Shown here: piece after piece, positions 34,790 through 44,285 of the stretch
Layout: each line of letters begins with the position of its first letter
How positions within the stretch are numbered: position 1 is the stretch's first letter
DNA from: HXMU1428-3 sp965215715
Lineage (GTDB): Bacteria > Pseudomonadota > Alphaproteobacteria > Rhizobiales > HXMU1428-3
Length of the DNA: 64,000 nt
NCBI GenBank assembly: GCA_965215715.1
Contig: OZ244129.1
Location: 1,054,001-1,118,000 of the forward strand
Reading direction: 5' to 3'
The notes under the pieces: model-generated
What the model saw: only the letters and a program-made list of their open reading frames with translations
Told to the model about the DNA's origin: nothing
Database searches by the model: none
Position numbers and translations under genes: made by a program

Positions 34790-35734
34790 TCAAAGCTCCA
34801 ATTTGTTTGCCACCATTTGCAAATCTTGCCAGGCAAGCCGTTTGGCGATTGGGGTGCGCAACAGATAAGCGGGATGTAGTGAAGCAATCGTGTCCATTTT
34901 ATGAGGGCTTTGAGGTAGTTTTTTCCATTTGCCGCGCAATTTGGTGATGCCTGTTGGGGTTTCATACATCTGCTTGGCAGCGGCCCCGCCTAAAAACAAT
35001 ATCACTTCAGGGTTCACAAGTTGTATTTGCCGGTCAAGGAAGGGGCGGCACAGAGCGGCTTCTTCAGCTGTTGGGGTGCGATTGCCCGGGGGGCGCCAAT
35101 AGACAATGTTGGTGATGTGGGTGTCTTCATCGGTTAAATGAATGGCTTTTAACATGCGATCAAGCAGTTGACCGGCTCGGCCCACAAAGGGTTTGCCAAC
35201 AATGTCCTCATCGCGCCCTGGGGCTTCGCCGATGATCATCAAACGTGCGGTTTGGGCGCCGCGATAGAGAACTAAGTTTTTAGCTGTGCGTTTTAAACTG
35301 CACCCATCAAAGCTGTCCAATGCAGTACGTAAATCTTCCAAGGACTGGCATTCACTTGCTAACTCTTTGGCCTTTTCAAGTGAAGGTAGGGACAAGGGCG
35401 CTGTGGTTTGCGGTGGCGGAGAGGAGGGGGCATGACTTTTTGTTTGAGGGTTTATGGGGCTGGGAGCCTCACCGATTGAATGTGAGGGAGGGTGAGACAG
35501 GTTTTGTCTGTCTGCCCGGGGCTTTGAAATGGGTTTTGGTTTAAAATTGGTCCAGGATTGATCTATGGTTTGGCCTGTTTCAAGCCAATTAATGGGCTGT
35601 TCAGATACTGAACAATCCACCCCCATATCATCATACCAGCTTAAAACTGCCCGAAAGTCGGACATTTTAAGAAAATTATCACTGGTATTGGTCATTTGTG
35701 CCCTTGCCCCTTTTGTACTTTCACGCTTAAACAT
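34790..35734 (-). CDS. Uracil-DNA glycosylase, family 4/5-like
   Basis: 314 residues. The N-terminal ~110 residues are low complexity and Pro/Ser-rich. The catalytic domain has GEAPGRDEDIVGKPFVGRAGQ, the water-activating and uracil-binding region, and the DNA-contact segment SLHPAYLL. It excises uracil in base-excision repair. Of the four Cys that bind the [4Fe-4S] cluster in family 4, only two have visible counterparts (in DGCSLK and ALCRPF); the third position reads VYWRPPGNR instead of KCRPPGNR. Relatives in alphaproteobacteria often show this, so it is a lineage variant, not decay. Confidence 0.85.
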   Translation of the reverse strand: MFKRESTKGARAQMTNTSDNFLKMSDFRAVLSWYDDMGVDCSVSEQPINWLETGQTIDQSWTNFKPKPISKPRADRQNLSHPPSHSIGEAPSPINPQTKSHAPSSPPPQTTAPLSLPSLEKAKELASECQSLEDLRTALDSFDGCSLKRTAKNLVLYRGAQTARLMIIGEAPGRDEDIVGKPFVGRAGQLLDRMLKAIHLTDEDTHITNIVYWRPPGNRTPTAEEAALCRPFLDRQIQLVNPEVILFLGGAAAKQMYETPTGITKLRGKWKKLPQSPHKMDTIASLHPAYLLRTPIAKRLAWQDLQMVANKLEL

Positions 35735-35797
35735 TTATCATGAGCGTAAAATCAGTGCAAAAAACTAAAAGCTTATTACCATATTTAGGAGAACTTG

Positions 35798-37468
35798 ATG
35801 GCTGAGGAACAAACAGATCTTCCTGAACGGGAAGAGATGGATTTTGATGTTGTGATTGTAGGGGCCGGACCCGCCGGGCTTTCAGCTGCTATCCGCTTAA
35901 AACAACTTGATAGCGAATTAAATGTGGTGGTGCTGGAAAAGGGCTCTGAAGTTGGGGCGCATATATTATCTGGTGCCGTGCTTGACCCGGTCGGTCTGGA
36001 TGCCCTCATTCCTGATTGGAAAGACAAAGGCGCGCCGATTACAACGCAAGTGAGCCAAGACCGTTTTTTGTTTTTAGGTCCAGCGGGCTCTTTGCGCATT
36101 CCCAATTTTTTGATGCCGCCTCTCATGAATAATCATGGCAATTACATTTGTTCAATGGGCAATGTCTGCCGTTGGATGGCAGAACAGGCTGAAGGGTTGG
36201 GTGTTGAAATTTTCCCTTCTATGGCGTGTTCTGAATTGGTTTATGGGCATGAGGGCCAAGTTGTTGGTGTTGTGGCTGGTGAATTTGGCATTGGGCGTAA
36301 TGGTAAGCCGGGGCCAAATTATGAGCCTGGTATGGTCTTGAAGGGCAAATATGTATTGTTAAGTGAAGGGGCCAGGGGCTCTCTTGCCAAACAAGTGATA
36401 GCTAAATATGGACTTGATGAAGAATGTGATGTGCCCAAATTTGGTTTGGGGCTAAAAGAAATTTGGGAGGTGAAACCAGAGAACCATAAGCTTGGCCAGG
36501 TCACGCACACTATGGGGTGGCCTTTGGGGCTAAAGAGTGGTGGTGGCTCTTTCATGTATCACTTGGAAGATAATCAGGTGTATGTGGGCTATATTGTTGA
36601 TTTAAGTTATAAAAACCCACATTTGTCACCCTATATGGAGTTTCAACGCTGGAAGCACCATATGGAAATTTCTGAGGTGCTGGAAGGGGGCAAGCGCATT
36701 GCTTATGGGGCCAGAGTTGTGACCAAGGGGGGCTATCAGTCCATCCCTAAAACGGTGTTTCCTGGCGGGGCTTTGCTTGGGTGTTCAGCCGGGCTTGTAA
36801 ATTTGCCGCGCATTAAAGGTAACCATAATGCGATGCTGTCTGGTATGGCAGCGGCAGAAGCGGCGGTGGCGGCTATTAAAGAGCGGCGCTCTGGTGATGA
36901 GTTAACCGCATATGATGATGCGTTGCACAAAGGCCCGATCGGCAAAGATTTAAAACCTGTGAGAAATGTTGCGCCGTTGACTAGTAAGCTGGGGCCACTG
37001 GGTGGTTTGATCTTTGGTGGGTTGGATATGTGGGTTGCCACGATCATTCGATGGAATCCTTTTGGCACGCTCAGCCATGGCAAAAATGATGCTGAGGCAA
37101 CGGGTAAGGCTAAAGATTATCCTAAAATTGACTATCCTAAACCTGATGGCGTGCTGTCATTTGATCGTCTGACCAATGTCAGTTTTTCTGCCACCAACCA
37201 TGAAGAAGAGCAGCGTTGTCATTTGCAATTGGCTGATGATAGCATTCCTATTCAGCAAAACTTGCCGGATTATGATGAGCCAGCTCAGCTTTATTGCCCG
37301 GCTGGGGTTTATGAGGTGATTGAGGATGAGACCTCTGGTGTGTCTCGTTTTCACATTAATGGGCAGAATTGCTTGCATTGCAAAACGTGCGACATTAAGG
37401 ACCCGGCGCAAAACATCACCTGGATTACGCCAGAGGGCGGTGGGGGGCCTAATTACCCTAATATGTAA
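35798..37468 (+). CDS. Electron transfer flavoprotein-ubiquinone oxidoreductase
   Basis: 556 residues from ATG 35798; the TTG at 35795 is one codon earlier and AGGAGA lies just upstream. The FAD-binding Rossmann motif DVVIVGAGPAGLSAAIRL opens the protein. The ubiquinone-pocket domain follows, and the C-terminal ferredoxin-like part has the four cluster Cys: CPAGVYEV and NCLHCKTCDI. It accepts electrons from ETF (fed by acyl-CoA and amine dehydrogenases) and reduces ubiquinone at the inner membrane. The etfAB genes are not in the window. Confidence 0.95.
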   Translation: MAEEQTDLPEREEMDFDVVIVGAGPAGLSAAIRLKQLDSELNVVVLEKGSEVGAHILSGAVLDPVGLDALIPDWKDKGAPITTQVSQDRFLFLGPAGSLRIPNFLMPPLMNNHGNYICSMGNVCRWMAEQAEGLGVEIFPSMACSELVYGHEGQVVGVVAGEFGIGRNGKPGPNYEPGMVLKGKYVLLSEGARGSLAKQVIAKYGLDEECDVPKFGLGLKEIWEVKPENHKLGQVTHTMGWPLGLKSGGGSFMYHLEDNQVYVGYIVDLSYKNPHLSPYMEFQRWKHHMEISEVLEGGKRIAYGARVVTKGGYQSIPKTVFPGGALLGCSAGLVNLPRIKGNHNAMLSGMAAAEAAVAAIKERRSGDELTAYDDALHKGPIGKDLKPVRNVAPLTSKLGPLGGLIFGGLDMWVATIIRWNPFGTLSHGKNDAEATGKAKDYPKIDYPKPDGVLSFDRLTNVSFSATNHEEEQRCHLQLADDSIPIQQNLPDYDEPAQLYCPAGVYEVIEDETSGVSRFHINGQNCLHCKTCDIKDPAQNITWITPEGGGGPNYPNM

Positions 37469-37499
37469 CGACGGCTGTTTGATGAGACGAATCAATCTT

Positions 37500-37537
37500 G
37501 GCCCGGTTTTTGGAATTTTAAAGAACCGGGCCGATTT
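37500..37537 (+). terminator. Intrinsic terminator after ETF-QO
   Basis: GGCCCGGTT (37500-37508) and AACCGGGCC (37524-37532) form a perfect 9-bp stem followed by GATTTT. Confidence 0.8.
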
Positions 37538-37786
37538 TACTGTCTAGCGGACTTTTTTTAGGCAAACCATAGCTTTGCCATATAGATTGGCTAACCATAA
37601 CCGGGGATTGCCCTGTGTCACGGGGTTAAAACTTCCATTTGTCTCTTGTAAAGGCTGAAAAAACAGGTCATTTTATTGTTTTTAAGCTGCAGTGAGACGC
37701 CTTTAAAAGTGTTTCACCAAAATTGGATGCCAGTTTTGGGGTATATGAAACGCTATAATAGCTGCTTTTTAGATTGTGAGCTCTCT

Positions 37787-39520
37787 ATGACCAAACTTTT
37801 GTCTTACTTTACAAGCCTATTTTCTGTCTTTGTCTTAAGTTGCGTTTTTTTTCTAGGCGGCTTAGTTGGAGCGCAAACGGCTGGTAAAGAAGAGATTGTT
37901 CGGCCTAATTCTTCGCTTGGAAGTTATTTGGCTGGGCGCTATGCAAGCAGCAAATATGACACTGACCAAGCAGCTCGCTATATGCGCCGGGCGCTTGATT
38001 ATGAGCCCGGTAATCGTGGTATTTTAGAGCAAACTTTTTTATTAGAATTGATGGAAGGCAATTGGGAGCCATCTCGTGAATTGGCCGACCGTTTGATTGC
38101 GATTGATCCTTCACACCCCTTTGCGCGGTTGTTTAGAGGGGTTGATAAACTTAAGTCGGGTGATTTAGAGGCTGCAGAGGCGCATTTTCTTGCCAGTAGT
38201 GACGGACCGCTTGCTGGTCTTATTTCAAACATTGGGCACGCCTGGATTTTGTCTGATCAAGGCAAGTATGATCAAGCAATTAAGATTTTAAGTGAGAAAT
38301 CAGATAAAAGCTGGATTAGAGATTATCAGCAATATCATCGTGCCTTGATTGCCGATGTTAATGGGCAGACTAATGATGCTCAGAAAGCTTATGCTCGGCT
38401 GTTTCGTAAATATCATCAAATGGTGCGATTGGTTGGTTCTTACGCCCAGTTCTTAGCCCGTCAGAAGAAAACCAAAGCGGCCATCGATGTTTTGAACACC
38501 CATTTTGAAAAGTCTCGCTTTCGTCATCCTGACCTTGAGAAACTTTTGGGCCAGATCCAAACCAAACAAGCTATTACGCCTTATGTGCAAAATTCCAAAG
38601 AGGGCTTTTCTGAAATATTCTTTAGCCTTGGGGACCGGCGCGCTGAGACGGGCGGTGTTGATGACGGTTTGATCTTTTTGCAATTGGCTCGCTTTTTACG
38701 GCCTTCTTTTGCGGCGGCAGATTATTCTTTAGCTAACCTTTTGTATCAAGCAAAGAAATATGACAGGTCGATTGTTTTCTTAAACAATGTTCAAACATCG
38801 TCTCCTATTTGGTTGGAGGCTCAAATTTTAAAAGCGCAAAGTTTAAGCGCTAATGGGGCAGCTGAAACAGCTTTAGAGTTGCTATCTTCTTTGACCGAAC
38901 AATACGGCAAAAAAATTGATCTGTTTAATGCGCTGGGCAAGCTTTATTTGGATGAGAAGCAATATGATCTGGCCTCGCAAAATTATTCAAAAGCCATTTC
39001 TTTGTTAGGCAAGGTGGAGCCTAATCATTGGTTTTATTATTATGGGCGCGGCATTAGTTACGAGCGGCAAAAAATTTGGCCCAAGGCTGAAAAAGATTTT
39101 AAAAAAGCTTTACAGTTAAGCCCGAACCGGGCTGAAGTTTTGAATTATCTTGGCTATAGCTGGGTGGATCAAAATTTACATTTGCAAGAAGCTTTAAAGC
39201 TTATTCGCAAAGCTGTGAAGTTAAAGCCTAATAGTGGCTATTATGTTGATAGTTTGGGCTGGGCCTATTATCGGCTTGGGCGCTATAATGATGCGCTTGG
39301 GTTCTTAGAAAAGGCTGTGACTTTGCAACCGGATGATCCGGTGATTAACGATCATTTGGGCGATGCGTATTGGCGTGTTGGCCGCTATGTTGAGGCCAAG
39401 TATCAATGGAAGCAAGTGTTGAGCTTAAAGCCTGAAAAAGATTTGATTGAGCAAATCAATCAAAAGCTGCAATCTGGTTTAACAGATAAGCAGCAGGCAA
39501 AAGCGCTTTTAAAAGAATAA
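37787..39520 (+). CDS. Exported tetratricopeptide-repeat protein
   Basis: 577 residues from ATG 37787, chosen because it begins a signal peptide (residues 1-29, ending GAQT); the open frame extends upstream to 37676 without a ribosome site. The mature part consists of about 12-14 TPR-like helix pairs (for example AARYMRRALDYEPGN, AEKDFKKALQLSPNRAEVLNYLGYSW and DALGFLEKAVTLQPDDPVINDHLG), the layout of alphaproteobacterial periplasmic TPR scaffolds. It probably bridges envelope proteins. ispE follows 38 bp later. Confidence 0.85.
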   Translation: MTKLLSYFTSLFSVFVLSCVFFLGGLVGAQTAGKEEIVRPNSSLGSYLAGRYASSKYDTDQAARYMRRALDYEPGNRGILEQTFLLELMEGNWEPSRELADRLIAIDPSHPFARLFRGVDKLKSGDLEAAEAHFLASSDGPLAGLISNIGHAWILSDQGKYDQAIKILSEKSDKSWIRDYQQYHRALIADVNGQTNDAQKAYARLFRKYHQMVRLVGSYAQFLARQKKTKAAIDVLNTHFEKSRFRHPDLEKLLGQIQTKQAITPYVQNSKEGFSEIFFSLGDRRAETGGVDDGLIFLQLARFLRPSFAAADYSLANLLYQAKKYDRSIVFLNNVQTSSPIWLEAQILKAQSLSANGAAETALELLSSLTEQYGKKIDLFNALGKLYLDEKQYDLASQNYSKAISLLGKVEPNHWFYYYGRGISYERQKIWPKAEKDFKKALQLSPNRAEVLNYLGYSWVDQNLHLQEALKLIRKAVKLKPNSGYYVDSLGWAYYRLGRYNDALGFLEKAVTLQPDDPVINDHLGDAYWRVGRYVEAKYQWKQVLSLKPEKDLIEQINQKLQSGLTDKQQAKALLKE

Positions 39521-39558
39521 TTCCCCTGCCAGTTAAGTTGGGGTGTTAAAGGAAAAGC

Positions 39559-40461
39559 TTGTCTTTCGTGGCCTCTGATTATCTTTCATATCCATTGCAA
39601 GAAATGGCACCAGCCAAAGTCAACTTGTCTTTGCGTATTTGGGGGCGACGGGCTGGTGATGGGTATCATGAGCTATCAAGCCTGGTTGGTTTTGCTAATG
39701 TGGGAGATCGATTGTTTTTAAAACCTGGCCCCGGGTTTAACATGAAGGTTGTTGGGCCTTTCTCACAACGTATTGTTGGTGACAATTTGGTTTACAAGGT
39801 TGGGCAAACTTTGATGAAAGAGCATGGCATCAAAGATTTTGGCGACCTTGTTTTGGAGAAGAACTTGCCAGTAGCGGCTGGTTTGGGGGGTGGCTCGGCA
39901 GATGCTGGGGCTTTCATTCGGTTGCTTGCCCGGGTTGGGAGCATTTCTTTTTCCCAAAATGACATTATGAGATTTGGGCAGCGATTTGGGGCAGATGTGC
40001 CAGTGTGTGTGTCGTCCAAGCCAGCAATGATGCATGGGATTGGTGATGTGCTTAAACCTCTTGATCACTTTCCCTCGTTAGGCATTTTATTGGTTAATCC
40101 TGGTGTCAGCGTTTCCACTGGGGCCGTTTTTAAAAATTTGGCAGCTCCAAAAATTAGCGATGATTGTGCTGAGCAAGAGGGACCTCAGGCTTTTGCCTCT
40201 GGTGATGAGCTGATGGTTTACATGCAAGGCCAGCCTAATGACTTGACTTTGCCTGCTCTAAAAATTGCACCTGAAATAGAAACTGTTTTGCATAGCCTTG
40301 AGGCTTTGCAGGGGTGTTCTATGGCTCGCTTGTCAGGTTCTGGAGCGACATGCTTTGGGTTGTTTGAGGATGAGAAAAGGGCACAGCAAGCAGGCAAGCT
40401 TTGCAAAGAAAAACATCAAGAGTGGTGGGTTTGTGCGGGTAAATTGTCAGGCTTAGAGTGA
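39559..40461 (+). CDS. ispE: 4-diphosphocytidyl-2-C-methyl-D-erythritol kinase
   Basis: 300 residues. The GHMP kinase core is intact: PAKVNLSLRIWGRRADGYHEL-type start and the ATP loop PVAAGLGGGSADAGA. It phosphorylates CDP-ME in the non-mevalonate isoprenoid pathway. The start is TTG 39559 with AAAGGAAA 5 nt upstream; GTG 39568 is a weaker alternative. It probably shares a transcript with the upstream TPR gene. Confidence 0.93.
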   Translation: MSFVASDYLSYPLQEMAPAKVNLSLRIWGRRAGDGYHELSSLVGFANVGDRLFLKPGPGFNMKVVGPFSQRIVGDNLVYKVGQTLMKEHGIKDFGDLVLEKNLPVAAGLGGGSADAGAFIRLLARVGSISFSQNDIMRFGQRFGADVPVCVSSKPAMMHGIGDVLKPLDHFPSLGILLVNPGVSVSTGAVFKNLAAPKISDDCAEQEGPQAFASGDELMVYMQGQPNDLTLPALKIAPEIETVLHSLEALQGCSMARLSGSGATCFGLFEDEKRAQQAGKLCKEKHQEWWVCAGKLSGLE

Positions 40462-40498
40462 ACCTTATGGTTTTTCTAAACCTGACATAAAAAATGTC

Positions 40499-40813
40499 CT
40501 ACCAGCAGGCTGTGGCATCTGCCCGGCAGGTATGTTCGTCAAATAGAATAACATCTATGAACAGCTCGCAAGAGACGGTTTTTTTGCTGGTGCGATAATT
40601 TTTGATGTTGTTTTTTTTCATCCAGTCGGCGATATGTTTGTCTAACAATCTTTTTGCATCATTGGTTGGGCCTTCTTTGCCATAATCATTGACAGTAAAA
40701 CCAAATTTTTTACATTTCGCTTCAGCATGAGTTGTGTTTGCAAAGGTGGCAAAAACCAAACTTGCACAAAAGACCCCAGCGACAAGTAATTTATACGCAC
40801 TATTATGACCCAT
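40499..40813 (-). CDS. Small secreted protein with four cysteines, unknown
   Basis: 104 residues. Residues 1-31 are a signal peptide ending AEA. The mature 70-odd residues contain four Cys (KCKKF, VSCEL, HTCRA and TACW), suggesting two disulfides in the periplasm. Family not recognised. An 8-bp hairpin (AAGGGTTT/AAACCCTT, 40843-40866) lies in its upstream region. It is convergent with ispE. Confidence 0.65.
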   Translation of the reverse strand: MGHNSAYKLLVAGVFCASLVFATFANTTHAEAKCKKFGFTVNDYGKEGPTNDAKRLLDKHIADWMKKNNIKNYRTSKKTVSCELFIDVILFDEHTCRADATACW

Positions 40814-41024
40814 AATAAACCTCTTTTAAAAAGCCACGAATTTAAGGGTTTATTGTTTGAAACCCTTTGTCTATACAGACAGCCATGTTCTGCGTCTGCT
40901 GGTCTCAAGTCAAATAAAAAGTTAAGTTGATTGGAACGCGAAATCACTTTTGCAAAGGTTTTTGAAAGCTGTTGTAAATTTTGCATCAGTTTTTTTAGAT
41001 CGAGAATATATATAAAAAGAGACA

Positions 41025-42254
41025 ATGATGAAATTATCTCCTTTTGCACCGAAGAAAATGCCTTCAATGCCTGTTATTCAGGGCTGTGAATTAGCCATTG
41101 GCGAGGCTGGGATCAAGTATGAGGACCGGGCCGATCTTTTATTAATGCGCTTTGCTGAAGGTACAAGTGTAGCTGGCACGTTTACACAGTCTAAAACAGC
41201 TTCAGGTGCGGTTGAATGGTGCCGGACCCATGTTGGCAATGGGCATGCTCGTGCTTTGATTGTCAATTCGGGAAATGCAAATGCATTTACGGGGGCTTTA
41301 GGGGAAAAGAGCGTCACAATTGTCGCGGACAAAGTGAGTCAATTGGTGGGGTGTTCGGTAGGTGAAGTGTTTCAGGCTTCTACGGGTGTTATTGGTGAGC
41401 CTTTGCCAGATGATAAAATGATTGTTGGGATTGAAAGCTGTGCTCAAGCTATGCGTGTTGATGGTTATGAGCGGGCCGCAAGTGCCATTATGACCACCGA
41501 TACCTATCCAAAATTTACCACTCAGTCCTGTCAGATTGATGATCAGACAGTGAGTGTGAATGGCATTGCCAAAGGGTCTGGTATGATTGCCCCTGACATG
41601 GCCACTATGCTGGCCTTTGTGGTGACTGATATGGTGATTGCACCTGATGTTTTGCAAAGCTTGGTTAAAAAGAGTGTGAGCAAAACGTTTAATTGCATCA
41701 CCGTTGATGGGGATACTTCCACCAGTGATACCGTTTTGGTGTTTGCCACCAACAAGGCGAAGATGGAACCAATTGAAAGTGAAAAGGACCCTCGGCTTGC
41801 TCCCTTTCGGCGTGTTTTGAAAAAGGTTTTAAAGGACCTGGCCTTAATGATTGTTAAAGACGGGGAGGGGCTTTCCAAGTTTGTTACCATCAAGGTGCGC
41901 GGTGCAAAGGGCGCACGGGCTGCTCGCAATATTGCTCTTTCCATTGCCAATTCTCCGCTGGTTAAAACTGCCATTGCCGGCCAAGACCCGAATTGGGGAC
42001 GGATTATTATGGCAGTTGGTAAGGCGGGTGAGCGGGCTGATCGTGATTTGTTAAACATCTGGATTGGGGGCCATTTGGTGACGCAGAATGGGGGGCGGGT
42101 TACTGATTACAATGAAGAGTTGTTAGCTCAGCATATGAAAGGGTCTTCTATTTTGCTTGAGGTTGATATTGGTTTGGGACGTGGCCGGGCAGAAATTTGG
42201 ACCTGTGACCTTACGCATGATTATATCTCGATTAATGCTGATTATCGTAGTTAA
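41025..42254 (+). CDS. argJ: Bifunctional ornithine acetyltransferase / N-acetylglutamate synthase
   Basis: 409 residues. It carries the autoprocessing motif KGSGMIAPDMATMLAF; Thr194 would become the N-terminal nucleophile after self-cleavage into alpha and beta chains. It recycles acetyl groups between ornithine and glutamate in arginine synthesis in the cytoplasm. ATG 41025 and 41028 are adjacent alternatives. Whether it is mono- or bifunctional cannot be read by eye. Confidence 0.95.
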   Translation: MMKLSPFAPKKMPSMPVIQGCELAIGEAGIKYEDRADLLLMRFAEGTSVAGTFTQSKTASGAVEWCRTHVGNGHARALIVNSGNANAFTGALGEKSVTIVADKVSQLVGCSVGEVFQASTGVIGEPLPDDKMIVGIESCAQAMRVDGYERAASAIMTTDTYPKFTTQSCQIDDQTVSVNGIAKGSGMIAPDMATMLAFVVTDMVIAPDVLQSLVKKSVSKTFNCITVDGDTSTSDTVLVFATNKAKMEPIESEKDPRLAPFRRVLKKVLKDLALMIVKDGEGLSKFVTIKVRGAKGARAARNIALSIANSPLVKTAIAGQDPNWGRIIMAVGKAGERADRDLLNIWIGGHLVTQNGGRVTDYNEELLAQHMKGSSILLEVDIGLGRGRAEIWTCDLTHDYISINADYRS

Positions 42255-42327
42255 GGCCTGCTTTTTCTCGATGTTTAGACAAAAGAAACCATTTCTATCT
42301 ATGGAAAATTAAGATTATTTTGGCACT

Positions 42328-42744
42328 ATGAGCTCACTAAATGGTTTGAATATATTGTTAGTTGTTGCCTGTGCTCTGGTTGACCCGGATGGGCGTGTTT
42401 TAATTACACAGCGCCCTGTTGGCCGGTCAATGGCAGGGTTGTGGGAGTTTCCAGGTGGAAAGGTTGAACCGGGTGAAAGCCCTGAAACCGCTCTTATTAG
42501 GGAATTGCAAGAGGAATTAGGGATTGATACAAGCGAGACTTGTTTGGCCCCTTTTACATTTGCAAGCCATCTTTATGAAACGTTCCATTTACTCATGCCG
42601 CTTTATATTTGTCGAAAGTGGCAAGGCACGATTATTGGGAAAGAAGGTCAAGCCCATAAATGGGTTCGCGTGAACCAATTAAGGGATTACCCTATGCCAC
42701 CGGCTGATGAACCTTTGGTGGCAATGTTGCGAGACTTTTTATGA
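42328..42744 (+). CDS. mutT: 8-oxo-dGTP diphosphatase MutT
   Basis: 138 residues. The Nudix box fits exactly: Gly44, Glu50, Arg58, Glu59, Glu62, Glu63 and Gly65 (in FPGGKVEPGESPETALIREL), with the MutT-typical RPVGRSMAGLWEFPGGK. It removes oxidised guanine nucleotides. argJ lies 73 bp upstream and an Flp-type pilin 21 bp downstream. Confidence 0.9.
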   Translation: MSSLNGLNILLVVACALVDPDGRVLITQRPVGRSMAGLWEFPGGKVEPGESPETALIRELQEELGIDTSETCLAPFTFASHLYETFHLLMPLYICRKWQGTIIGKEGQAHKWVRVNQLRDYPMPPADEPLVAMLRDFL

Positions 42745-42765
42745 TTTTTAAGATTGAGAGAGAGT

Positions 42766-42942
42766 ATGCCAAATAAGTACAAGAATATCTTCATCGCTTT
42801 CTTAAAAGATGAGACAGGGGCAACAGCTATTGAATATGGTATGATTGCGGCAACGATTAGTATTGCCATTGTCGCTGGAGTGACTGGGATAGGTAGTACA
42901 ATAAAAACTAAGTTTTATGCTGGCCTTGAAGCTGTTTTATAA
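42766..42942 (+). CDS. Flp/Fap-type pilin
   Basis: 58 residues from ATG 42766 (GAGAGAG upstream; an in-frame TTG at 42754 is likelier noise). DETGATAIEYGMIAATISIAI is the class III prepilin pattern: cleavage after Gly, then the conserved E-Y pair and a hydrophobic helix. Flp pilins form tad-type adhesive pili. No tad/cpa genes are nearby, so it is an orphan pilin, possibly assembled by a system encoded elsewhere. Confidence 0.9.
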   Translation: MPNKYKNIFIAFLKDETGATAIEYGMIAATISIAIVAGVTGIGSTIKTKFYAGLEAVL

Positions 42943-42947
42943 GCCGT

Positions 42948-43832
42948 TTATTCTTTCTTTTCAAAAATGTCTGTTAGACTGATTTTTCCGCTCCCGGGGC
43001 GGAGTGGTTTTTGCTGATCTGGGTGAGGGGCCCAACCGATTAAATAAATCACTTCAAATGTGGCTGTCACTCTTGCCTGTTCTTGTGCAAATTGTTGATG
43101 ATAGAGCTGTTCTAGGCGTTGAAAAACGGCTCGTTTCACCGGTTTTGTTGAACGATTTACGAGGTTATTTGTTGCTCCCATTTGCCTGATTTCATGCATT
43201 AATTTTGATGTTGATGGGTATGTTACCTTGAGCACATCTCTGTCTGTAACGGGTAACGTGAAGCCTGCGCGCTGTAGTAAATGTCCTAAATCTTTAATGT
43301 CTGCAAATGGGGCAACCCTGGGGCTGGCGCCGCCTAACAGTTCTTCTTCAGCTTGAAGGAGAGCTTGTCGTAATTGCCATAAACTTTCTTGACCAAGTGT
43401 TGCCGCAATAAATACGCCGTCAGGCTTCAATCCTTTTAAAATTTGGGCCAAAGTGCCTGGTAAGTCATTTATCCATTGCAGATTAAGGGGACTGACGATG
43501 AGATCAAAACTCTTGTCTGCAAAGGGAAAAAATTCTTCATCTGCAACCAGGTTTGGTGTGGGCAATGATTGAGCGATGTCTAATAGGGAATCGCTTGATA
43601 TAACTGAGCCCACTTTGTGAAGTTTGCCCAATGATTTGCTGAGTTCATCGGTATGGCAACCATAACAAAGGGCCAAAGGAAAGTCTCTTTCAATGATCGA
43701 GATACGATCAATGATGTCTTGGATCACATATTTTAATAGATAATCACATTTCGATACGCCCGATTGCTGTAAGGCGCGCTGGCGGCGTTTTTGTAATAAT
43801 TGTCTGTCAAACAAGGGAGATGGGTGTGTCAT
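42948..43832 (-). CDS. SAM-dependent methyltransferase, NDUFAF5/BioC-like
   Basis: 294 residues. The layout is FDRQLLQKRRQRA, a glycine-poor SAM loop around LALCYGCHTDEL and the acidic loop region EFFPFADKSFDLIVSPLNLQWINDLP. It resembles alphaproteobacterial proteins similar to human NDUFAF5, an assembly factor that hydroxylates an arginine of respiratory complex I, more than the biotin enzyme BioC. The activity is inferred from family only. It converges with the pilin gene. Confidence 0.8.
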   Translation of the reverse strand: MTHPSPLFDRQLLQKRRQRALQQSGVSKCDYLLKYVIQDIIDRISIIERDFPLALCYGCHTDELSKSLGKLHKVGSVISSDSLLDIAQSLPTPNLVADEEFFPFADKSFDLIVSPLNLQWINDLPGTLAQILKGLKPDGVFIAATLGQESLWQLRQALLQAEEELLGGASPRVAPFADIKDLGHLLQRAGFTLPVTDRDVLKVTYPSTSKLMHEIRQMGATNNLVNRSTKPVKRAVFQRLEQLYHQQFAQEQARVTATFEVIYLIGWAPHPDQQKPLRPGSGKISLTDIFEKKE

Positions 43833-44021
43833 AAAGTTTTGATTGTTACAAAGTTTTTGTCATTGCTTCTTGCTCAACCTATAGAATGACAAAATTAAAC
43901 ACAATGATGAGTTGTGTTTGTTTACTAAAATTTAAGATTAAAGGCTCACTAATTAATCCAGGTATTGATGACGATAGGCTCTTGTGTATGCGCGTCTTTT
44001 GGAGCCAGGAGCGTGAGAGCA

Positions 44022-44201
44022 ATGGCACAAGTAATCAAATTTCCAGCTGTTAATGTGCGTGAGAAAGGCTCATCGAAAGATGAGCTTCACAATAAATGCC
44101 GAACTACCGGGGCAAAAATATTAATGTTTTCCGGTGTGAGAATTGAACGAATTGATACTGATAAAAAACGCAAATTACTTTCTGATGGATATCAGTATTA
44201 A
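44022..44201 (+). CDS. Small basic protein, unknown (59 residues)
   Basis: The start at ATG 44022 (AGGAG 10 nt upstream) gives MAQVIKFPAVNVREKGSSKD and so on; an upstream in-frame ATG at 43965 would add 19 residues with no ribosome site. It is charged and has no membrane segment. Family not recognised. It is divergent from the methyltransferase. Confidence 0.5.
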   Translation: MAQVIKFPAVNVREKGSSKDELHNKCRTTGAKILMFSGVRIERIDTDKKRKLLSDGYQY

Positions 44202-44285
44202 TAATGCGATTTTGTTTAGATTGTATGGTTTTGGGTAAGCAATCCAATTTTTCACGCGTTTAAGCCAGCACGAAAAAGAGCGTTT

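Noticed and set aside
34789..34965. N-terminal extension of the GyrI-like protein
   Set aside because: It lies wholly inside the uracil-DNA glycosylase gene; ATG 34788 with GGAG, coupled to the glycosylase stop, is far better.
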